In this document: positions 9,496 to 19,075 of the stretch, piece by piece | How positions within the stretch are numbered: the first letter of the stretch is position 1 | Layout: every line of letters begins with the position of its first letter | NCBI RefSeq assembly: GCF_023256255.1 | Contig: NZ_JAGDXD010000027.1 | Coordinates: forward strand, 54,047-118,046 | DNA from: Caldivirga sp. | GTDB taxonomy: Archaea > Thermoproteota > Thermoprotei > Thermoproteales > Thermocladiaceae | Reading direction: 5' to 3' | Length of the DNA: 64,000 nucleotides | Program-made: the position numbers and the translations under genes | Notes under the pieces: generated by a model | The model's input: only the letters and a program-made list of their open reading frames with translations | Database searches by the model: none | What the model was told of the DNA's origin: nothing

Positions 9496-10356
9496 TTAAA
9501 TGGTTACTCTGAAGTTTAGGCGCTTCAGCAATTCATTATACCTATTCCTTATTGTTACATCTGTAACACCAGCGATTGATGCAATTTCTCTTTGCCTAAT
9601 TTTAATATTATATATTAATAAAGATAAGTATACCATGGCTGCTATTGTTGATGTAAATGTTTTCCCATTAAATAAGCTAACCGCCTTACCCTTATTTATC
9701 ATGTCCCTTATCAGCAGCATTAATCTATGCTTAATGTTGCTATTAACATTGATGACATTAACAATCTTCAGGGTCATGTTAATTAATTGCTCATCATTGT
9801 AGATACCCTTAATGTTCATTAAGTTAGCTATGTGCATATATGCCTTATTAAAGCCCTTAACATCAACATCACTATTCTTGAGCAGATCCTTCATGGTACA
9901 CGGTAGGTTACGTTTCCTGCACGCTATGTAGATTAAAGCTACGGCAGTCTCCTTAATTCTACCTCTGTAACCCATCTTAGTTAATAACCTATAGTTTAAC
10001 ACAACCTCATCTAATATTGACTCAGGTAAACCAACATTAGCTATAATTTGCTTAGCTATGGATCTAAGCATCATTATGTTGCGTTCACTTGGGCTGAATA
10101 ATGATAATGATGGTATTATCCTAAACTTAGGCTTATTAACGCTAATTACGTCAACATATAGGTTGAACCCGGGTGATGATGCACTTACTGGACTAGCCCT
10201 TGATAATGATCTACCGTTTTTATCGACTCCCCTCCATTCAGGCCCCTTATCTATCTCATGATCTATCATTACGTAACCACACTTGGCGCAGTAAACCGTA
10301 CCTTTATGTTCATCATAAATAAACTCACTTGAACCACATACTGGGCACTTATCCAT
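9496..10356 (-). CDS. tfb: Transcription initiation factor TFB, divergent paralogue
   Basis: Archaeal TFIIB homologue that joins TBP at promoters and recruits RNA polymerase. The zinc ribbon is intact (Cys4, Cys7, Cys23, Cys26) and two cyclin-like repeats follow; the last contains a clear HTH (QREIASIAGVTDVTIRNRY). The linker after GPEWRGVDKNGRSL is unusual: the region RASPVSASSPGFNLYVD does not look like the normal B-reader/B-linker with a G-x-P and D-x-G-L-x-T pattern. That suggests a specialised paralogue. It is six bases downstream of gar1, an arrangement known in Crenarchaeota. Confidence 0.92.
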   Translation of the reverse strand: MDKCPVCGSSEFIYDEHKGTVYCAKCGYVMIDHEIDKGPEWRGVDKNGRSLSRASPVSASSPGFNLYVDVISVNKPKFRIIPSLSLFSPSERNIMMLRSIAKQIIANVGLPESILDEVVLNYRLLTKMGYRGRIKETAVALIYIACRKRNLPCTMKDLLKNSDVDVKGFNKAYMHIANLMNIKGIYNDEQLINMTLKIVNVINVNSNIKHRLMLLIRDMINKGKAVSLFNGKTFTSTIAAMVYLSLLIYNIKIRQREIASIAGVTDVTIRNRYNELLKRLNFRVTI

Positions 10357-10362
10357 GTGTAC

Positions 10363-10647
10363 TCACCTCCTCATTACCCTATTATAGTCAATATCCCTAA
10401 CATAAGCCTGCTTACCAACATAACTAGTAGCGTCTAGGCCCTTGATAGGTTTGATTAATGCATAGGGTGAGTTAACAGGTCCTATTATATCCTTGATGGT
10501 GCCTATCCTCCTCATTGAGTAATCCATTGTTACTAGGCCTACAAGCCTATCAGCCTTACTTGAATTAACCTTGGCAACTATTAAACCATCCCTAGCCACG
10601 TGTAGTATGACCCCAATTCTTATAAGTGGCACGTATACTTTTCCCAT
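10363..10647 (-). CDS. gar1: H/ACA ribonucleoprotein protein Gar1
   Basis: Small beta-barrel protein of the H/ACA guide RNP that makes pseudouridine in rRNA together with Cbf5, Nop10 and L7Ae. At 94 residues it has the usual archaeal length. The conserved core is visible in LVGLVTMDYSMRRIGTIKDIIGPVNSPYA, here spanning residues about 35-62, where the strand IGTIKDIIGPV is typical. A minus-strand TATA-like CCTTAATAAGG lies just upstream. It heads the gar1-tfb-trm10 cluster. Confidence 0.9.
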   Translation of the reverse strand: MGKVYVPLIRIGVILHVARDGLIVAKVNSSKADRLVGLVTMDYSMRRIGTIKDIIGPVNSPYALIKPIKGLDATSYVGKQAYVRDIDYNRVMRR

Positions 10648-10753
10648 TAGCTCCTTATTAAGGATTATCGATTAATTAACCAGGAAATACCGTAAAGATA
10701 CACTAGAACCATTATAAGCCGAGTTAGAGACATTATGCGTATAAGGGGGCTAA

Positions 10754-10764
10754 CCTTTAAAAGG
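10754..10764 (+). promoter_or_regulatory. TATA box of the S8e gene
   Basis: CCTTTAAAAGG is centred 27 bases before the ATG at 10786. This distance fits a leaderless archaeal transcript and rules out the longer reading from 10735, whose start lies upstream of the promoter. Confidence 0.75.
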
Positions 10765-10785
10765 CCCTTCATAAGTGGTTTAGCG

Positions 10786-11181
10786 ATGGCTAAGTTAGCT
10801 GCCTTTTACCAAGGCAATGATAGCAAGAAGGTGACGGGTGGATTTAGGGCTAAGCCCTATAGGGTTAAGAGGAAAGCCCTAGGAGGCGGCCCACCTACTA
10901 ATACTAGGCTTAGCAATAAGGAGAAGAGGCTGATTGAAAGGGTTACTGGAGGTAATGTTAAGATTAGGTTAAGTGAGGCTGGTTACGCCAACGTATTTGA
11001 TAAGAGTAGCGGCACTAGTAAAGTGGTTAGGATACTTAGGATTATTGAATCCCCAGCCAACAGTGACTTCATTAAGAAAGGAATAATAGTTAAGGGTACC
11101 ATAATAGAGACTGAGGTGGGTAGGGCGGTTGTCACTTCCCGTCCAGGCCAAGATGGCGTAATTAATGCTGTTAAAATATGA
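10786..11181 (+). CDS. rps8e: 30S ribosomal protein S8e
   Basis: Protein of the small ribosomal subunit found in archaea and eukaryotes. The N-terminal signature FYQGNDSKKVTGG and the later VTSRPGQDGVINAVKI are diagnostic. The start at 10786 gives MAKLAAFYQGND, close to the normal N-terminus, and is 27 bases after the TATA box. A longer frame from 10735 would add 17 residues that the family lacks. The gene is divergent from gar1. Confidence 0.95.
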   Translation: MAKLAAFYQGNDSKKVTGGFRAKPYRVKRKALGGGPPTNTRLSNKEKRLIERVTGGNVKIRLSEAGYANVFDKSSGTSKVVRILRIIESPANSDFIKKGIIVKGTIIETEVGRAVVTSRPGQDGVINAVKI

Positions 11182-11276
11182 ATTAAAGATACCAGTAAGT
11201 TAAGCTTCATTGTTGAAGACCTGCATGCATCTAAACTTTAGAGATAGATTTATAAGTGAATTTACGTATAATAATT

Positions 11277-11909
11277 ATGCCAAGCGAGGAGGGGGAGGAG
11301 ATAGAGAGGGAGAGTGTAACCTCAGAATTGATAACTGAGGCTGGAAAACGCATTGTTAAGATAAAGTTATCAACAGGAAAAACATCCGCTGGGAAATTAT
11401 TCGGTAAACGCGGCAGGGGTGGTAGACCAGACTTCTTCAGGATAGTCTTTGGCGCCGTGGCGAATGGCCTAAGGTCAAGCCTAGGTAATGAGGAGGGGGA
11501 AGCCAAGTTCAATGAATTAAGGAACAAGAGCGAGTTCAGGAAGTCACTGAGCCAAGTGTTTAAAGACATTAGGGATTGGTTTTTCAATGAAGCCATTAAG
11601 CAGTACAACATTGGTAAGGGTGACGTCTTCGCGATATTAACTGAATTAGACCTTGACTTAGAAACAGGAGAATTGAAGTGGGTTCGTGAAGGTAGCCAAG
11701 TTATTTACTGGGTTAGGAGCGATAAAATTAGGGCAGTTGAATCCTGCGGTAAGATTGAGGAAGAGTACAGAAAGCTTAAGGAGGATTATGATAAGCTTAG
11801 GGAAGAGAACATTAGGCTTAAAGAACAGAATACTGCATTATCTAAGGAATTAGCAAACGTTAAGGCAAGGATAAGTGAATTAATGAAACTGCTTGGTAAC
11901 CAAGAATAG
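11277..11909 (+). CDS. Conserved archaeal protein with C-terminal coiled coil (possibly DUF2258-like)
   Basis: Protein of 210 residues with an N-terminal globular part and a charged coiled coil over the last 60 residues (KIEEEYRKLKEDYDKLREEN). The middle part, with KGDVFAILTELDLD and then GELKW, resembles the archaeal DUF2258 family, but this is tentative. The ATG at 11277 is 25 bases after a TATA-like TTTATAAG at 11249-11256, so I reject a GTG start at 11256 that overlaps the box. The next gene, the alpha-glucosidase, appears to have its own promoter. Confidence 0.65.
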   Translation: MPSEEGEEIERESVTSELITEAGKRIVKIKLSTGKTSAGKLFGKRGRGGRPDFFRIVFGAVANGLRSSLGNEEGEAKFNELRNKSEFRKSLSQVFKDIRDWFFNEAIKQYNIGKGDVFAILTELDLDLETGELKWVREGSQVIYWVRSDKIRAVESCGKIEEEYRKLKEDYDKLREENIRLKEQNTALSKELANVKARISELMKLLGNQE

Positions 11910-11936
11910 TTAAAAAGTGTGAATCACCTAGCAGGT

Positions 11937-13907
11937 ATGAGAGTAGTTGTTGAGGAGAATGAGGTAGCGTTCAGAATACTTGTTAATGAACCTAAGCCTA
12001 TAGTTAACTTCGAGTATAAGGCTGGGAATGTAGTTAATGAGTTTAAGGGATTTGCCCACGAATTTAAGCTTCTCAATCATGTAATCAGGATTAAGGAGGA
12101 GGGTAATAGGTTAATGATGAGTAAGGATCTTGATCTTAAGGAGCATGTGCTTGGGCTTGGTGAGAAGGCCTTTGAGCTTGATAGGAGGAGGGTTAGGGTT
12201 AGGATGTGGAACCTAGATGCCTCAGCTCCAGCCCCATATAATTGGTATAGTGACCCACTCTACGCATCAATACCATTCTTCATAAGTGTTAAGAATGGTG
12301 AAGCAGTGGGTTTCCTAGTGAATTCGCCAGCTGAATTAATATTTGATGTAGGCTTATCTAAGTATGATGAGGTTAACGTAATAATACCTCACAGTGATGT
12401 TGAAGCATACGTGATTAAGGGACCTAGTATAGAGAAGGTTATTGAGAATTACACCAGCATAACTGGTAAGCCCCTTGATCCACCGGACTGGGCGCTTGAC
12501 TACCAAATATCAAGGTGCTGTGGGTATGAGCCTCAGGACATGGTTATTAGAATAATTGATGAGCATGATAAGCTTGGGGTAAAGCCCACCGCAATATACC
12601 TAGATTTACAGTACATGGATTCCAATAAATTATTCACATGGGATAAGTCCAAGTTCCCAAATCCAAGACTCATGATTGAGGAACTACATAGGAAGGGTGT
12701 TAAGTTAATCACAATTATTGACCATTGGATTAAGCTTGATCAGGGTTACGAAACCTTCATAAGCGGATTAGGTAAGTACTGTGAAACACCTAATGGTGAA
12801 CTATACGTTGGTAGAGGATGGCCTGGTGCTGTGGTTTTCCCAGACTTCTTTAACTCCAAGGCCCGTGAATGGTGGAGTAACCTAATTGAGAGGTGGGTTA
12901 AGGATTATGGGGTTGATGGTGTTTGGCTTGACATGAATGAACCAACAGATTACGTTAGGGAGAGGGAGTGGTCTATTGATAGGGGTACTTTACATAGGCT
13001 TGATGATGGTAGGGTTATTAGGCATGAATTAGCTAGGAACGCCTACCCATACTTCCAGGCAATGGCAACATACGAGGGCCTTAAGAAGGCTGGACACGAT
13101 AAGCCGTTTATACTGTCCAGGGCTGGATACGCCGGTATTCAGAAGTACGCATTCCTCTGGTCAGCCGACAATACACCATCTCAAGATGATGTACTACTTC
13201 AAATGCAGCTAATGGAGTCAATGAGCCTATCAGGTGTACCATTCTTCGGATGCGATATAGGTGGATTCATAGGTAGGGGTGATTCAAGGAGGTATAGGCC
13301 CTACACTGATCAAGGTGAATTACTAGTAAAGTACTATAGGGCTGCGTTATTCTTCCCATTCTTCAGAAGCCACACTAGTAGTAATCCTGATAGGGAACCC
13401 TATGCGCTTAGGAGCGACTACGCTGCCGCAATTAGGAGAGTTATTGAGCTTAGGAGAAGCTTCATGCCTTACCTCCTCGCCCTAGCCACTGAGGCCCATG
13501 AGACAGGCCACCCAATAATTAGGCCCCTAGTCTACCATTTCCAGGATGATGAGGACTCATACCACATTATTGATGAATACATGGTTGGCAGTGGCCTACT
13601 CTATGCACCTCAAATATATGGTGGTGAGAGAAGTGCGTATTTGCCTAAGGGTAATTGGGTTAACTGGTGGAGTTGCGAGGAGTATAGGGGACCAGCATGG
13701 ATTAAGACTAATCAGGAATTCCCACTATTCATTAGGGAGAACTCAGTAATACCAACATCTACTGAAGTTAGAGTTTATGGATACGCCACATTAAGGCTAC
13801 GTGATGGGAGAGTCGTAGAGTACGATGGTAAAGCAATTAAGGCCCCAGGCTACAGTAAAGCCACAATACATGAAGATGGGGGGTGCCGTGAAGTTCAACT
13901 AACGTAA
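11937..13907 (+). CDS. malA: Alpha-glucosidase, GH31 family (MalA type)
   Basis: Retaining alpha-glucosidase that releases glucose from maltose and malto-oligosaccharides. The nucleophile signature WLDMNEP places Asp332 as nucleophile, and Asp411 in LWSADN is the acid/base. DIGGF and FFRSH are further GH31 motifs. There is no signal peptide, so it acts inside the cell. A GTG at 11919 would add six residues, but TTAAAAAGTG at about 11909-11918 looks like the TATA box, and the ATG at 11937 is the expected leaderless start. The length (656 residues) is close to other crenarchaeal MalA proteins. It would complete starch use begun by the GH15 enzyme at 16163-18025. Confidence 0.93.
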   Translation: MRVVVEENEVAFRILVNEPKPIVNFEYKAGNVVNEFKGFAHEFKLLNHVIRIKEEGNRLMMSKDLDLKEHVLGLGEKAFELDRRRVRVRMWNLDASAPAPYNWYSDPLYASIPFFISVKNGEAVGFLVNSPAELIFDVGLSKYDEVNVIIPHSDVEAYVIKGPSIEKVIENYTSITGKPLDPPDWALDYQISRCCGYEPQDMVIRIIDEHDKLGVKPTAIYLDLQYMDSNKLFTWDKSKFPNPRLMIEELHRKGVKLITIIDHWIKLDQGYETFISGLGKYCETPNGELYVGRGWPGAVVFPDFFNSKAREWWSNLIERWVKDYGVDGVWLDMNEPTDYVREREWSIDRGTLHRLDDGRVIRHELARNAYPYFQAMATYEGLKKAGHDKPFILSRAGYAGIQKYAFLWSADNTPSQDDVLLQMQLMESMSLSGVPFFGCDIGGFIGRGDSRRYRPYTDQGELLVKYYRAALFFPFFRSHTSSNPDREPYALRSDYAAAIRRVIELRRSFMPYLLALATEAHETGHPIIRPLVYHFQDDEDSYHIIDEYMVGSGLLYAPQIYGGERSAYLPKGNWVNWWSCEEYRGPAWIKTNQEFPLFIRENSVIPTSTEVRVYGYATLRLRDGRVVEYDGKAIKAPGYSKATIHEDGGCREVQLT

Positions 13908-13918
13908 TTACTGTAATA

Positions 13919-15040
13919 TTAATTACCCATTAATGATTCACATAATCTCCCTTTAAAGACTTCCATGGAGAATTCCTCAGCCCTTCTCATGGCTAGCAGT
14001 GCGTAATCATCATATCCACCCCTGAGCACATGTTCAGCAGCATTGGTAGCCTCTTCTAAATTACTATAGCCTAATCCGTACTTACCGCGATCAATTATAT
14101 CATACCATGGGCCACCTGACTTAGGTACTATCGGTACTGCACCAGTGGCCATTGCCTCAACAACAACAATACCGAATGGCTCATGCGGCTTACCGTGAAT
14201 AAATACCTTTGACCTACCGAGTATACTATATGATTCGTCTATACTTGGGTTTAATATTAACTCAACTTGCTTAGCTAAACCCATTTTCTCAGCAAGCTTA
14301 AGCAGATTAGCTACATATGCTTTAGCCGACATGTCTTCAGCCGAACCCATTATGTATGCCTTAGCATCAATACCCCTATCCTTTAACCCACGGAGAACCT
14401 TAATGACTAATTCATGGCCTTTTGCTGAACCAAGCCTACCAAAGGATACTAATGAATCCTCTCTGCTTTCACTCCTATATTTACTCGCTAACTTGACATC
14501 AACAGGTGGATGAAGTACCTTAGGTAGTATTCCTATTACCCTATAGGTTACGTATGCTGTAACATAACTGTTAGCGAAGAGGTATTTTGCCCTTTTAATA
14601 ATATTGTAACTTGAGCCAAGGGCTTGAATGGCCATGGGTAGCATCCTATGAGGCTTAGCCAATGGTGCAATGGGTCTTCTCCTATCAGTGTAACCATGAA
14701 TATAGAAGATTACGTCATTATGTTTAATAAACTGTGATAAATATAAATCATCTAGGTACACTAAATCATAACTACTGCTTATGCTTATCAGCTCCCGCAT
14801 ACCTACCGTAGAGTTAACTAAACTACACACAGGATTTGTGCAAGGAAGATTCTTGATCATTCTAATGTTAACACCACTTAAGTCTACACCATGAATGCTC
14901 TTAATGTGGGATATGCTGATTCTGTGGCTTGTTAAAATATCAACATTGAATCCACACTCTAGTAGTGCCTTAGCGAACATTACGTATAGCCTCTGTGCGC
15001 CTCCAATTCCATTAATTGACCAATATACTAACGCTCTCAT
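13919..15040 (-). CDS. Glycosyltransferase, GT4 family
   Basis: Two-domain GT-B transferase that moves a sugar from a nucleotide sugar to an acceptor. The N-terminal domain has GIGGAQRLYVMFAKALLECG, and the C-terminal nucleotide-sugar site has FGIVVVEAMATGAVPIV, ending SGG, with the usual E-x7-E region. The ATG at 15040 (MRALVYW) is 29 bases from the minus-strand TATA-like CTTAAAAAT; a slightly longer ATG at 15055 is less likely. It lies next to a GT2 gene on the same strand, so both may build a cell-surface glycan or protein N-glycan. Acceptor unknown. Confidence 0.88.
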   Translation of the reverse strand: MRALVYWSINGIGGAQRLYVMFAKALLECGFNVDILTSHRISISHIKSIHGVDLSGVNIRMIKNLPCTNPVCSLVNSTVGMRELISISSSYDLVYLDDLYLSQFIKHNDVIFYIHGYTDRRRPIAPLAKPHRMLPMAIQALGSSYNIIKRAKYLFANSYVTAYVTYRVIGILPKVLHPPVDVKLASKYRSESREDSLVSFGRLGSAKGHELVIKVLRGLKDRGIDAKAYIMGSAEDMSAKAYVANLLKLAEKMGLAKQVELILNPSIDESYSILGRSKVFIHGKPHEPFGIVVVEAMATGAVPIVPKSGGPWYDIIDRGKYGLGYSNLEEATNAAEHVLRGGYDDYALLAMRRAEEFSMEVFKGRLCESLMGN

Positions 15041-15109
15041 AGTTGAGTGATGCATACTGGTTATTTTTAAGGCATCTATTATCCTAAGTAGATTATAATT
15101 ACTTTACTA

Positions 15110-16057
15110 TTAACCCAAGTATCTTAGTTTATCGCATGAGAAACCTAAACTTCCCCTTATCTTAGCATACTTATAGAGTAATTTCACGTAACTTTCCGTA
15201 ATTGCCATATTTAAGCCTCTTAGGAAACCATAATCCCTCATTCTCTTAATCGCTAAGATGGGTATTAACACTATTGGTGACAATAACCTCACAGCATCAT
15301 CAGTTACATTAACTGACATGATTATGCCATACCTTGACGCTATTTTAATGTACTTAATATCGACTGAAGCATTCATAATGCCCTTAGTTACTTGGTTCAT
15401 TTTCACAGGGTCATGTTGAATTGCCCCAGTGAATCCAATGAAAATACCCCAGCCTGAGCATTGGAAAGCCCTCATTAGCCATGCATCCTCGTAAAGATGC
15501 AGCTCTGGTGGAATTATTCCAAATCTCTCCCTAATGGTCTTTAGGGCATTCCTCCTTAAGGCTATATCATTCGTCCTCCCCCTTTCTAGAAATGTTGTTA
15601 AGAAGGCCCTGAGTCTTTTACCATCAATGGCTACGTGGCTTAGGTTAATTTCCTCAATGCTATTCACATCATAGGTTACGCCGTAGAACATTCCAATTCT
15701 ATTATCAGTAAAGGCATGCAGGGCCTCGTTCCACCATCCATCTCTTAAAACCACATCATCATCAAGCTGAATAAGCACATCTTCACTGAAGTTATCTAGG
15801 AACAAGTCTATTGCCGTCTGCCTACCAGTAGCTCTGGTTGATGTATGGTAATTGTATGGTCTTGACTTGGTGACATAAAGCTCCTTTCCATGTGAATCAG
15901 CGAAATCCTTAACGGTAAGCATGGTTTTATCATCGTCACTATCATCAATGAGTATAATGGACTTGTAGGGTATCTGTAGGGTTGACTCCATCATCATCTT
16001 GAAAACAGCTCCCTTTCGGCTACCGTTCTTAGTAATTAAGGCTAATGCAGCGTTCAT
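15110..16057 (-). CDS. Glycosyltransferase, GT2 family
   Basis: GT-A fold transferase with the metal-binding triple Asp in IQLDDDVVLRDGWW near residue 97. The N-terminal strand ALALITKNGSRKG and the acidic IDDSDDD are typical for the nucleotide binding part. No clear membrane helix is present, although the C-terminal 60 residues are hydrophobic and could attach to the membrane. It is 55-70 bases upstream of the GT4 gene in the direction of transcription. A TATA-like AGTTTAAAG lies about 30 bases before the ATG. Confidence 0.82.
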   Translation of the reverse strand: MNAALALITKNGSRKGAVFKMMMESTLQIPYKSIILIDDSDDDKTMLTVKDFADSHGKELYVTKSRPYNYHTSTRATGRQTAIDLFLDNFSEDVLIQLDDDVVLRDGWWNEALHAFTDNRIGMFYGVTYDVNSIEEINLSHVAIDGKRLRAFLTTFLERGRTNDIALRRNALKTIRERFGIIPPELHLYEDAWLMRAFQCSGWGIFIGFTGAIQHDPVKMNQVTKGIMNASVDIKYIKIASRYGIIMSVNVTDDAVRLLSPIVLIPILAIKRMRDYGFLRGLNMAITESYVKLLYKYAKIRGSLGFSCDKLRYLG

Positions 16058-16162
16058 AGCTTAAACTTAGGCGCATTGCATGTTCTTTAAACTTTTACCA
16101 CATATTTAAGGCCATTTCACGTTCTACGTCATTGTTTATATTTAGAAATAAACCAGTACCAT

Positions 16163-18025
16163 TCAATTATTGCTAATACTGGTTTGATTATAATTAAGCG
16201 CAGTTAATACGTACATTGAAGCTGACCAAATCAAGGGGGATGTTGAAGGAAGTGGGTTACCGTAACTTGGATCAATAGCCTCAGGTAGTAAACCATACTC
16301 AGAGTGGTTAACGGCCCAATTAAGTAAATTTAATGAAGCTGTGTAGTTACCTACCTCCTCATAGTAGAGTGCTAGGAAGAGTGTGGTTATTACCCAGGGT
16401 GGGTTTTCCCCACTACTATCGTAAAGGTAAGCCGCATAGTGGTATACATCATTACTGTACCTAGCTAACCCACCTACTTTACTATTCCACAAATTACTAA
16501 TGACGCAATCAACAGCCTTAACTGCCCTATTACTTGAGGGGTTTAGTAGTCCAAAGTCAATGGGTAGTATGATTGATGAATCGTAAATCACACTACTCGG
16601 CACTAATATAAGCCGTGTCTTACCTTGATAATAGACTTCACTTGGTTCTAACGCCCTAACATAACAGCCATTAACGTAAAAGTCATGTTGCAGCGTGTTA
16701 TTTAATTTACTAATCATTGTGATGATCCACGATGCGTTATACCCCAATTCACTGTACAACATATATGATGCAACTAATCCATCTAAATCCACTGCCTGAG
16801 TCCAGAAATTGTAGGCGTATAAGTCCTCCCATATACTTAAATCCTGTGGTATTAAACCATTATTATTAATGGCCCTGTATTCCCAATTTAATGACTTATT
16901 TAATGCTGGTATTACAGCACCTATGAAGGATTCATTGTGGGTTAACTTATAGTATTGGTAAATCCCTATTTGAAATAACCCAACGCTATCATACTCTGGT
17001 ATACCATACCCATAATCAGGGTCACCATTGAAGAAACTATACCTGGTAAACCAGGTTCCTGAATTGTTCTGAACCTTAGCCATCCATAACCAGTATTCTG
17101 CCGCAGAACCATAATGACCAGATTCCTGAAGGGCCATTGCAGCGAAGGAAGAGTCCCTAACCCAAGTGTATAGGTAAATTGGTTCAGGCGATGCAGCGAA
17201 CCCTCCCGTCACTGGGCTTTGGGAATCCTTAATTAAGAGTAGGCTTAAGTAATATTCATTAAGTAGACAACCACTTAGGTTAGGTCTTCTTGATTCCATG
17301 AGCCATGATCTAACTCTCTCATTATTCATCCTCAATAAGTATTGAAGAGGAGTAGGATAATTGTTAATCGTTAGCTCAATGTAATTAAATCCACTGGTCT
17401 TCACAAGAACCTGAATCGACTTACCCGTCACACTAATGCTGAATGATGCGCCAGGCGAGTAGATCGTTATGTTTGGTTTACCAATGATTACTACACCATC
17501 TTTAATTGGTCCATAACTATAATTACCTATAGTCTCAATAATATAGCTTAACGGCACTGTTGAGTTTTGAATGATTAAAATTGCGTTAGCGTATGGAGGC
17601 ATCATGAATTCCACCCACCCATTAACACCCCTTACAACTACAGTATTGTTTAACGTGAGGTAAGAATCATGAACATTACCGAGGTTCTCAACATATAGAC
17701 TTACGTTAATTAACCCTATCCCCTTAACCATAAGCCACCTTAATGACGTAGGCATTGTTACTAATCCACCGCTTTGGCTCAACCCAAAAATGGGGAAACC
17801 AGTGGATATGAGGCTGCTCATGTTTGCCCAATTACTGAGTAGTAGGTATGAAGCTGATGGAGGCATGTCATATGGGAGCATTGGGTTAACTAAACCAGAA
17901 AAGGTACAGTTACCTAGATTTAAGCTTACTGCAGTGCCATGACTTCTAATGTGAGTTAATACTACAACACTGATTACTAGTGCCACCAGTATGACTGCAA
18001 TCGCAACTTTACCGATTAATTTCAT
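16163..18025 (-). CDS. Membrane-anchored glucoamylase, GH15 family
   Basis: Exo-acting enzyme that releases beta-glucose from starch and dextrins. Residues 7-27 form a membrane anchor or uncleaved signal, so the enzyme should face the outside. A beta-sandwich N-domain is followed by the (alpha/alpha)6 catalytic domain with YLYTWVRDSSFAA, then SIWEDLY with the probable acid Glu400, and LLPEAIDP with the probable base Glu582. Many Asn-x-Ser/Thr sites suggest glycosylation. Length and domain order match archaeal glucoamylases. Two glycosyltransferases follow in the same direction but each seems to have its own promoter. Confidence 0.9.
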   Translation of the reverse strand: MKLIGKVAIAVILVALVISVVVLTHIRSHGTAVSLNLGNCTFSGLVNPMLPYDMPPSASYLLLSNWANMSSLISTGFPIFGLSQSGGLVTMPTSLRWLMVKGIGLINVSLYVENLGNVHDSYLTLNNTVVVRGVNGWVEFMMPPYANAILIIQNSTVPLSYIIETIGNYSYGPIKDGVVIIGKPNITIYSPGASFSISVTGKSIQVLVKTSGFNYIELTINNYPTPLQYLLRMNNERVRSWLMESRRPNLSGCLLNEYYLSLLLIKDSQSPVTGGFAASPEPIYLYTWVRDSSFAAMALQESGHYGSAAEYWLWMAKVQNNSGTWFTRYSFFNGDPDYGYGIPEYDSVGLFQIGIYQYYKLTHNESFIGAVIPALNKSLNWEYRAINNNGLIPQDLSIWEDLYAYNFWTQAVDLDGLVASYMLYSELGYNASWIITMISKLNNTLQHDFYVNGCYVRALEPSEVYYQGKTRLILVPSSVIYDSSIILPIDFGLLNPSSNRAVKAVDCVISNLWNSKVGGLARYSNDVYHYAAYLYDSSGENPPWVITTLFLALYYEEVGNYTASLNLLNWAVNHSEYGLLPEAIDPSYGNPLPSTSPLIWSASMYVLTALNYNQTSISNN

Positions 18026-18207
18026 ACTTTAAACCCCAACCACTACAACGTTTAAAGTTTTTTCAATCCTTATGACTGCGAGAAATCAATGCTTCCTGCA
18101 ATACTGTAGAGAACATGGAGTATTACGTTGGGTGAATTGACCTTAAGTGTGTAGGTTAATTATGTGTTACAACAATAGTTAGATACTTCAATATTAAGGT
18201 AAACTAA

Positions 18208-18663
18208 TCACTTTTCCCTTAATTTACTCCTTATTAATGTGCTTGAAAGTTTTACTCCATAACCATCTTTAATGATTGGTATTGATATGATTACTAATGG
18301 ATCTAACCCATTTTTAACCCTTATGTTATTTATCTCAAATGCCCTAGGTAATGTTTCTAGGCTAACAACTATACCATCTATACTATTATCAGATACCGCA
18401 GGTCCATATGGATCATTTATCTTTGAGATAATTACCTTATCCTTATCAACCTGCAGTTCCCTGGTTAGCATCGTTAATAGGGCATTAACCCTATCTTCAA
18501 ATGACTTAACCTTATATGATTTATATGATTGCGCGAATTCATCACTAGTAACACCAATAAGTATCCTTTCGCCGTACTTAACGGCAGTGTAAAGTATCAT
18601 AATGTGTCCACTGTGTATTGTATCAAATGTACCACCTAATGCAAGCTTATGTAGCCTTAACAT
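18208..18663 (-). CDS. coaD: Phosphopantetheine adenylyltransferase, archaeal type
   Basis: Nucleotidyltransferase that makes dephospho-CoA from 4'-phosphopantetheine and ATP. The N-terminal GGTFDTIHSGH contains the (T/H)xGH ATP-binding motif, and the C-terminal part ends in KLSSTLIRSKL, matching the family's ISST motif. At 151 residues it has normal length for the archaeal form (COG1019). It is separate from its neighbours; the Lsm gene is divergent. Confidence 0.92.
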   Translation of the reverse strand: MLRLHKLALGGTFDTIHSGHIMILYTAVKYGERILIGVTSDEFAQSYKSYKVKSFEDRVNALLTMLTRELQVDKDKVIISKINDPYGPAVSDNSIDGIVVSLETLPRAFEINNIRVKNGLDPLVIISIPIIKDGYGVKLSSTLIRSKLREK

Positions 18664-18804
18664 TAGTTCCCCTAATTTAAACTAACCCCCTCAGTAATAT
18701 TAACTTTATGCATACCCAATAGTCATCTTCACTTAGAGTTACCTTCTGGATAATATGCTGCAGCTGGAACAAAACTTATTAAAAACCTAAACTAGGGCAG
18801 CATT

Positions 18805-19044
18805 ATGGCGAGTAGGTGTATGAAGTTCGTTCAAGACGAGCTAAGCTCCGTGGTGGGAAGCATGGTGCTGGTTAAGTTGAGGGATGGTACTACAATAAGG
18901 GGGACCCTGAAGAACTATGACCAGCACATGAATCTGCTACTGGACAATACTGAGGAGATAATAGACCCTAAGACATCAATTAAGAGGGGTATGGTTGTAA
19001 TAAGGGGTGATACTGTGCTTTTCGTATCGCCAATAACAACGTAA
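18805..19044 (+). CDS. Lsm (Sm-like) RNA-binding protein
   Basis: Small ring-forming RNA-binding protein of the Sm/Lsm family. Sm1 is seen in VLVKLRDGTTIRGTLKNYDQHMNLLLDN and Sm2 in VVIRGDTVLFVSP, the former spread over residues 22-49. The ATG at 18805 is about 25 bases after a TATA-like TTATTAAAAACC. The stop is 31 bases before the diphthamide gene, so both may be in one transcript. Confidence 0.92.
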   Translation: MASRCMKFVQDELSSVVGSMVLVKLRDGTTIRGTLKNYDQHMNLLLDNTEEIIDPKTSIKRGMVVIRGDTVLFVSPITT

Positions 19045-19075
19045 CGACCTCAAGGTAATATGCTTAGGAGTTTTA

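Noticed and set aside
10735..10785. Longer N-terminus of ribosomal protein S8e
   Set aside because: It would start upstream of the TATA box, and the added 17 residues are not part of the family.
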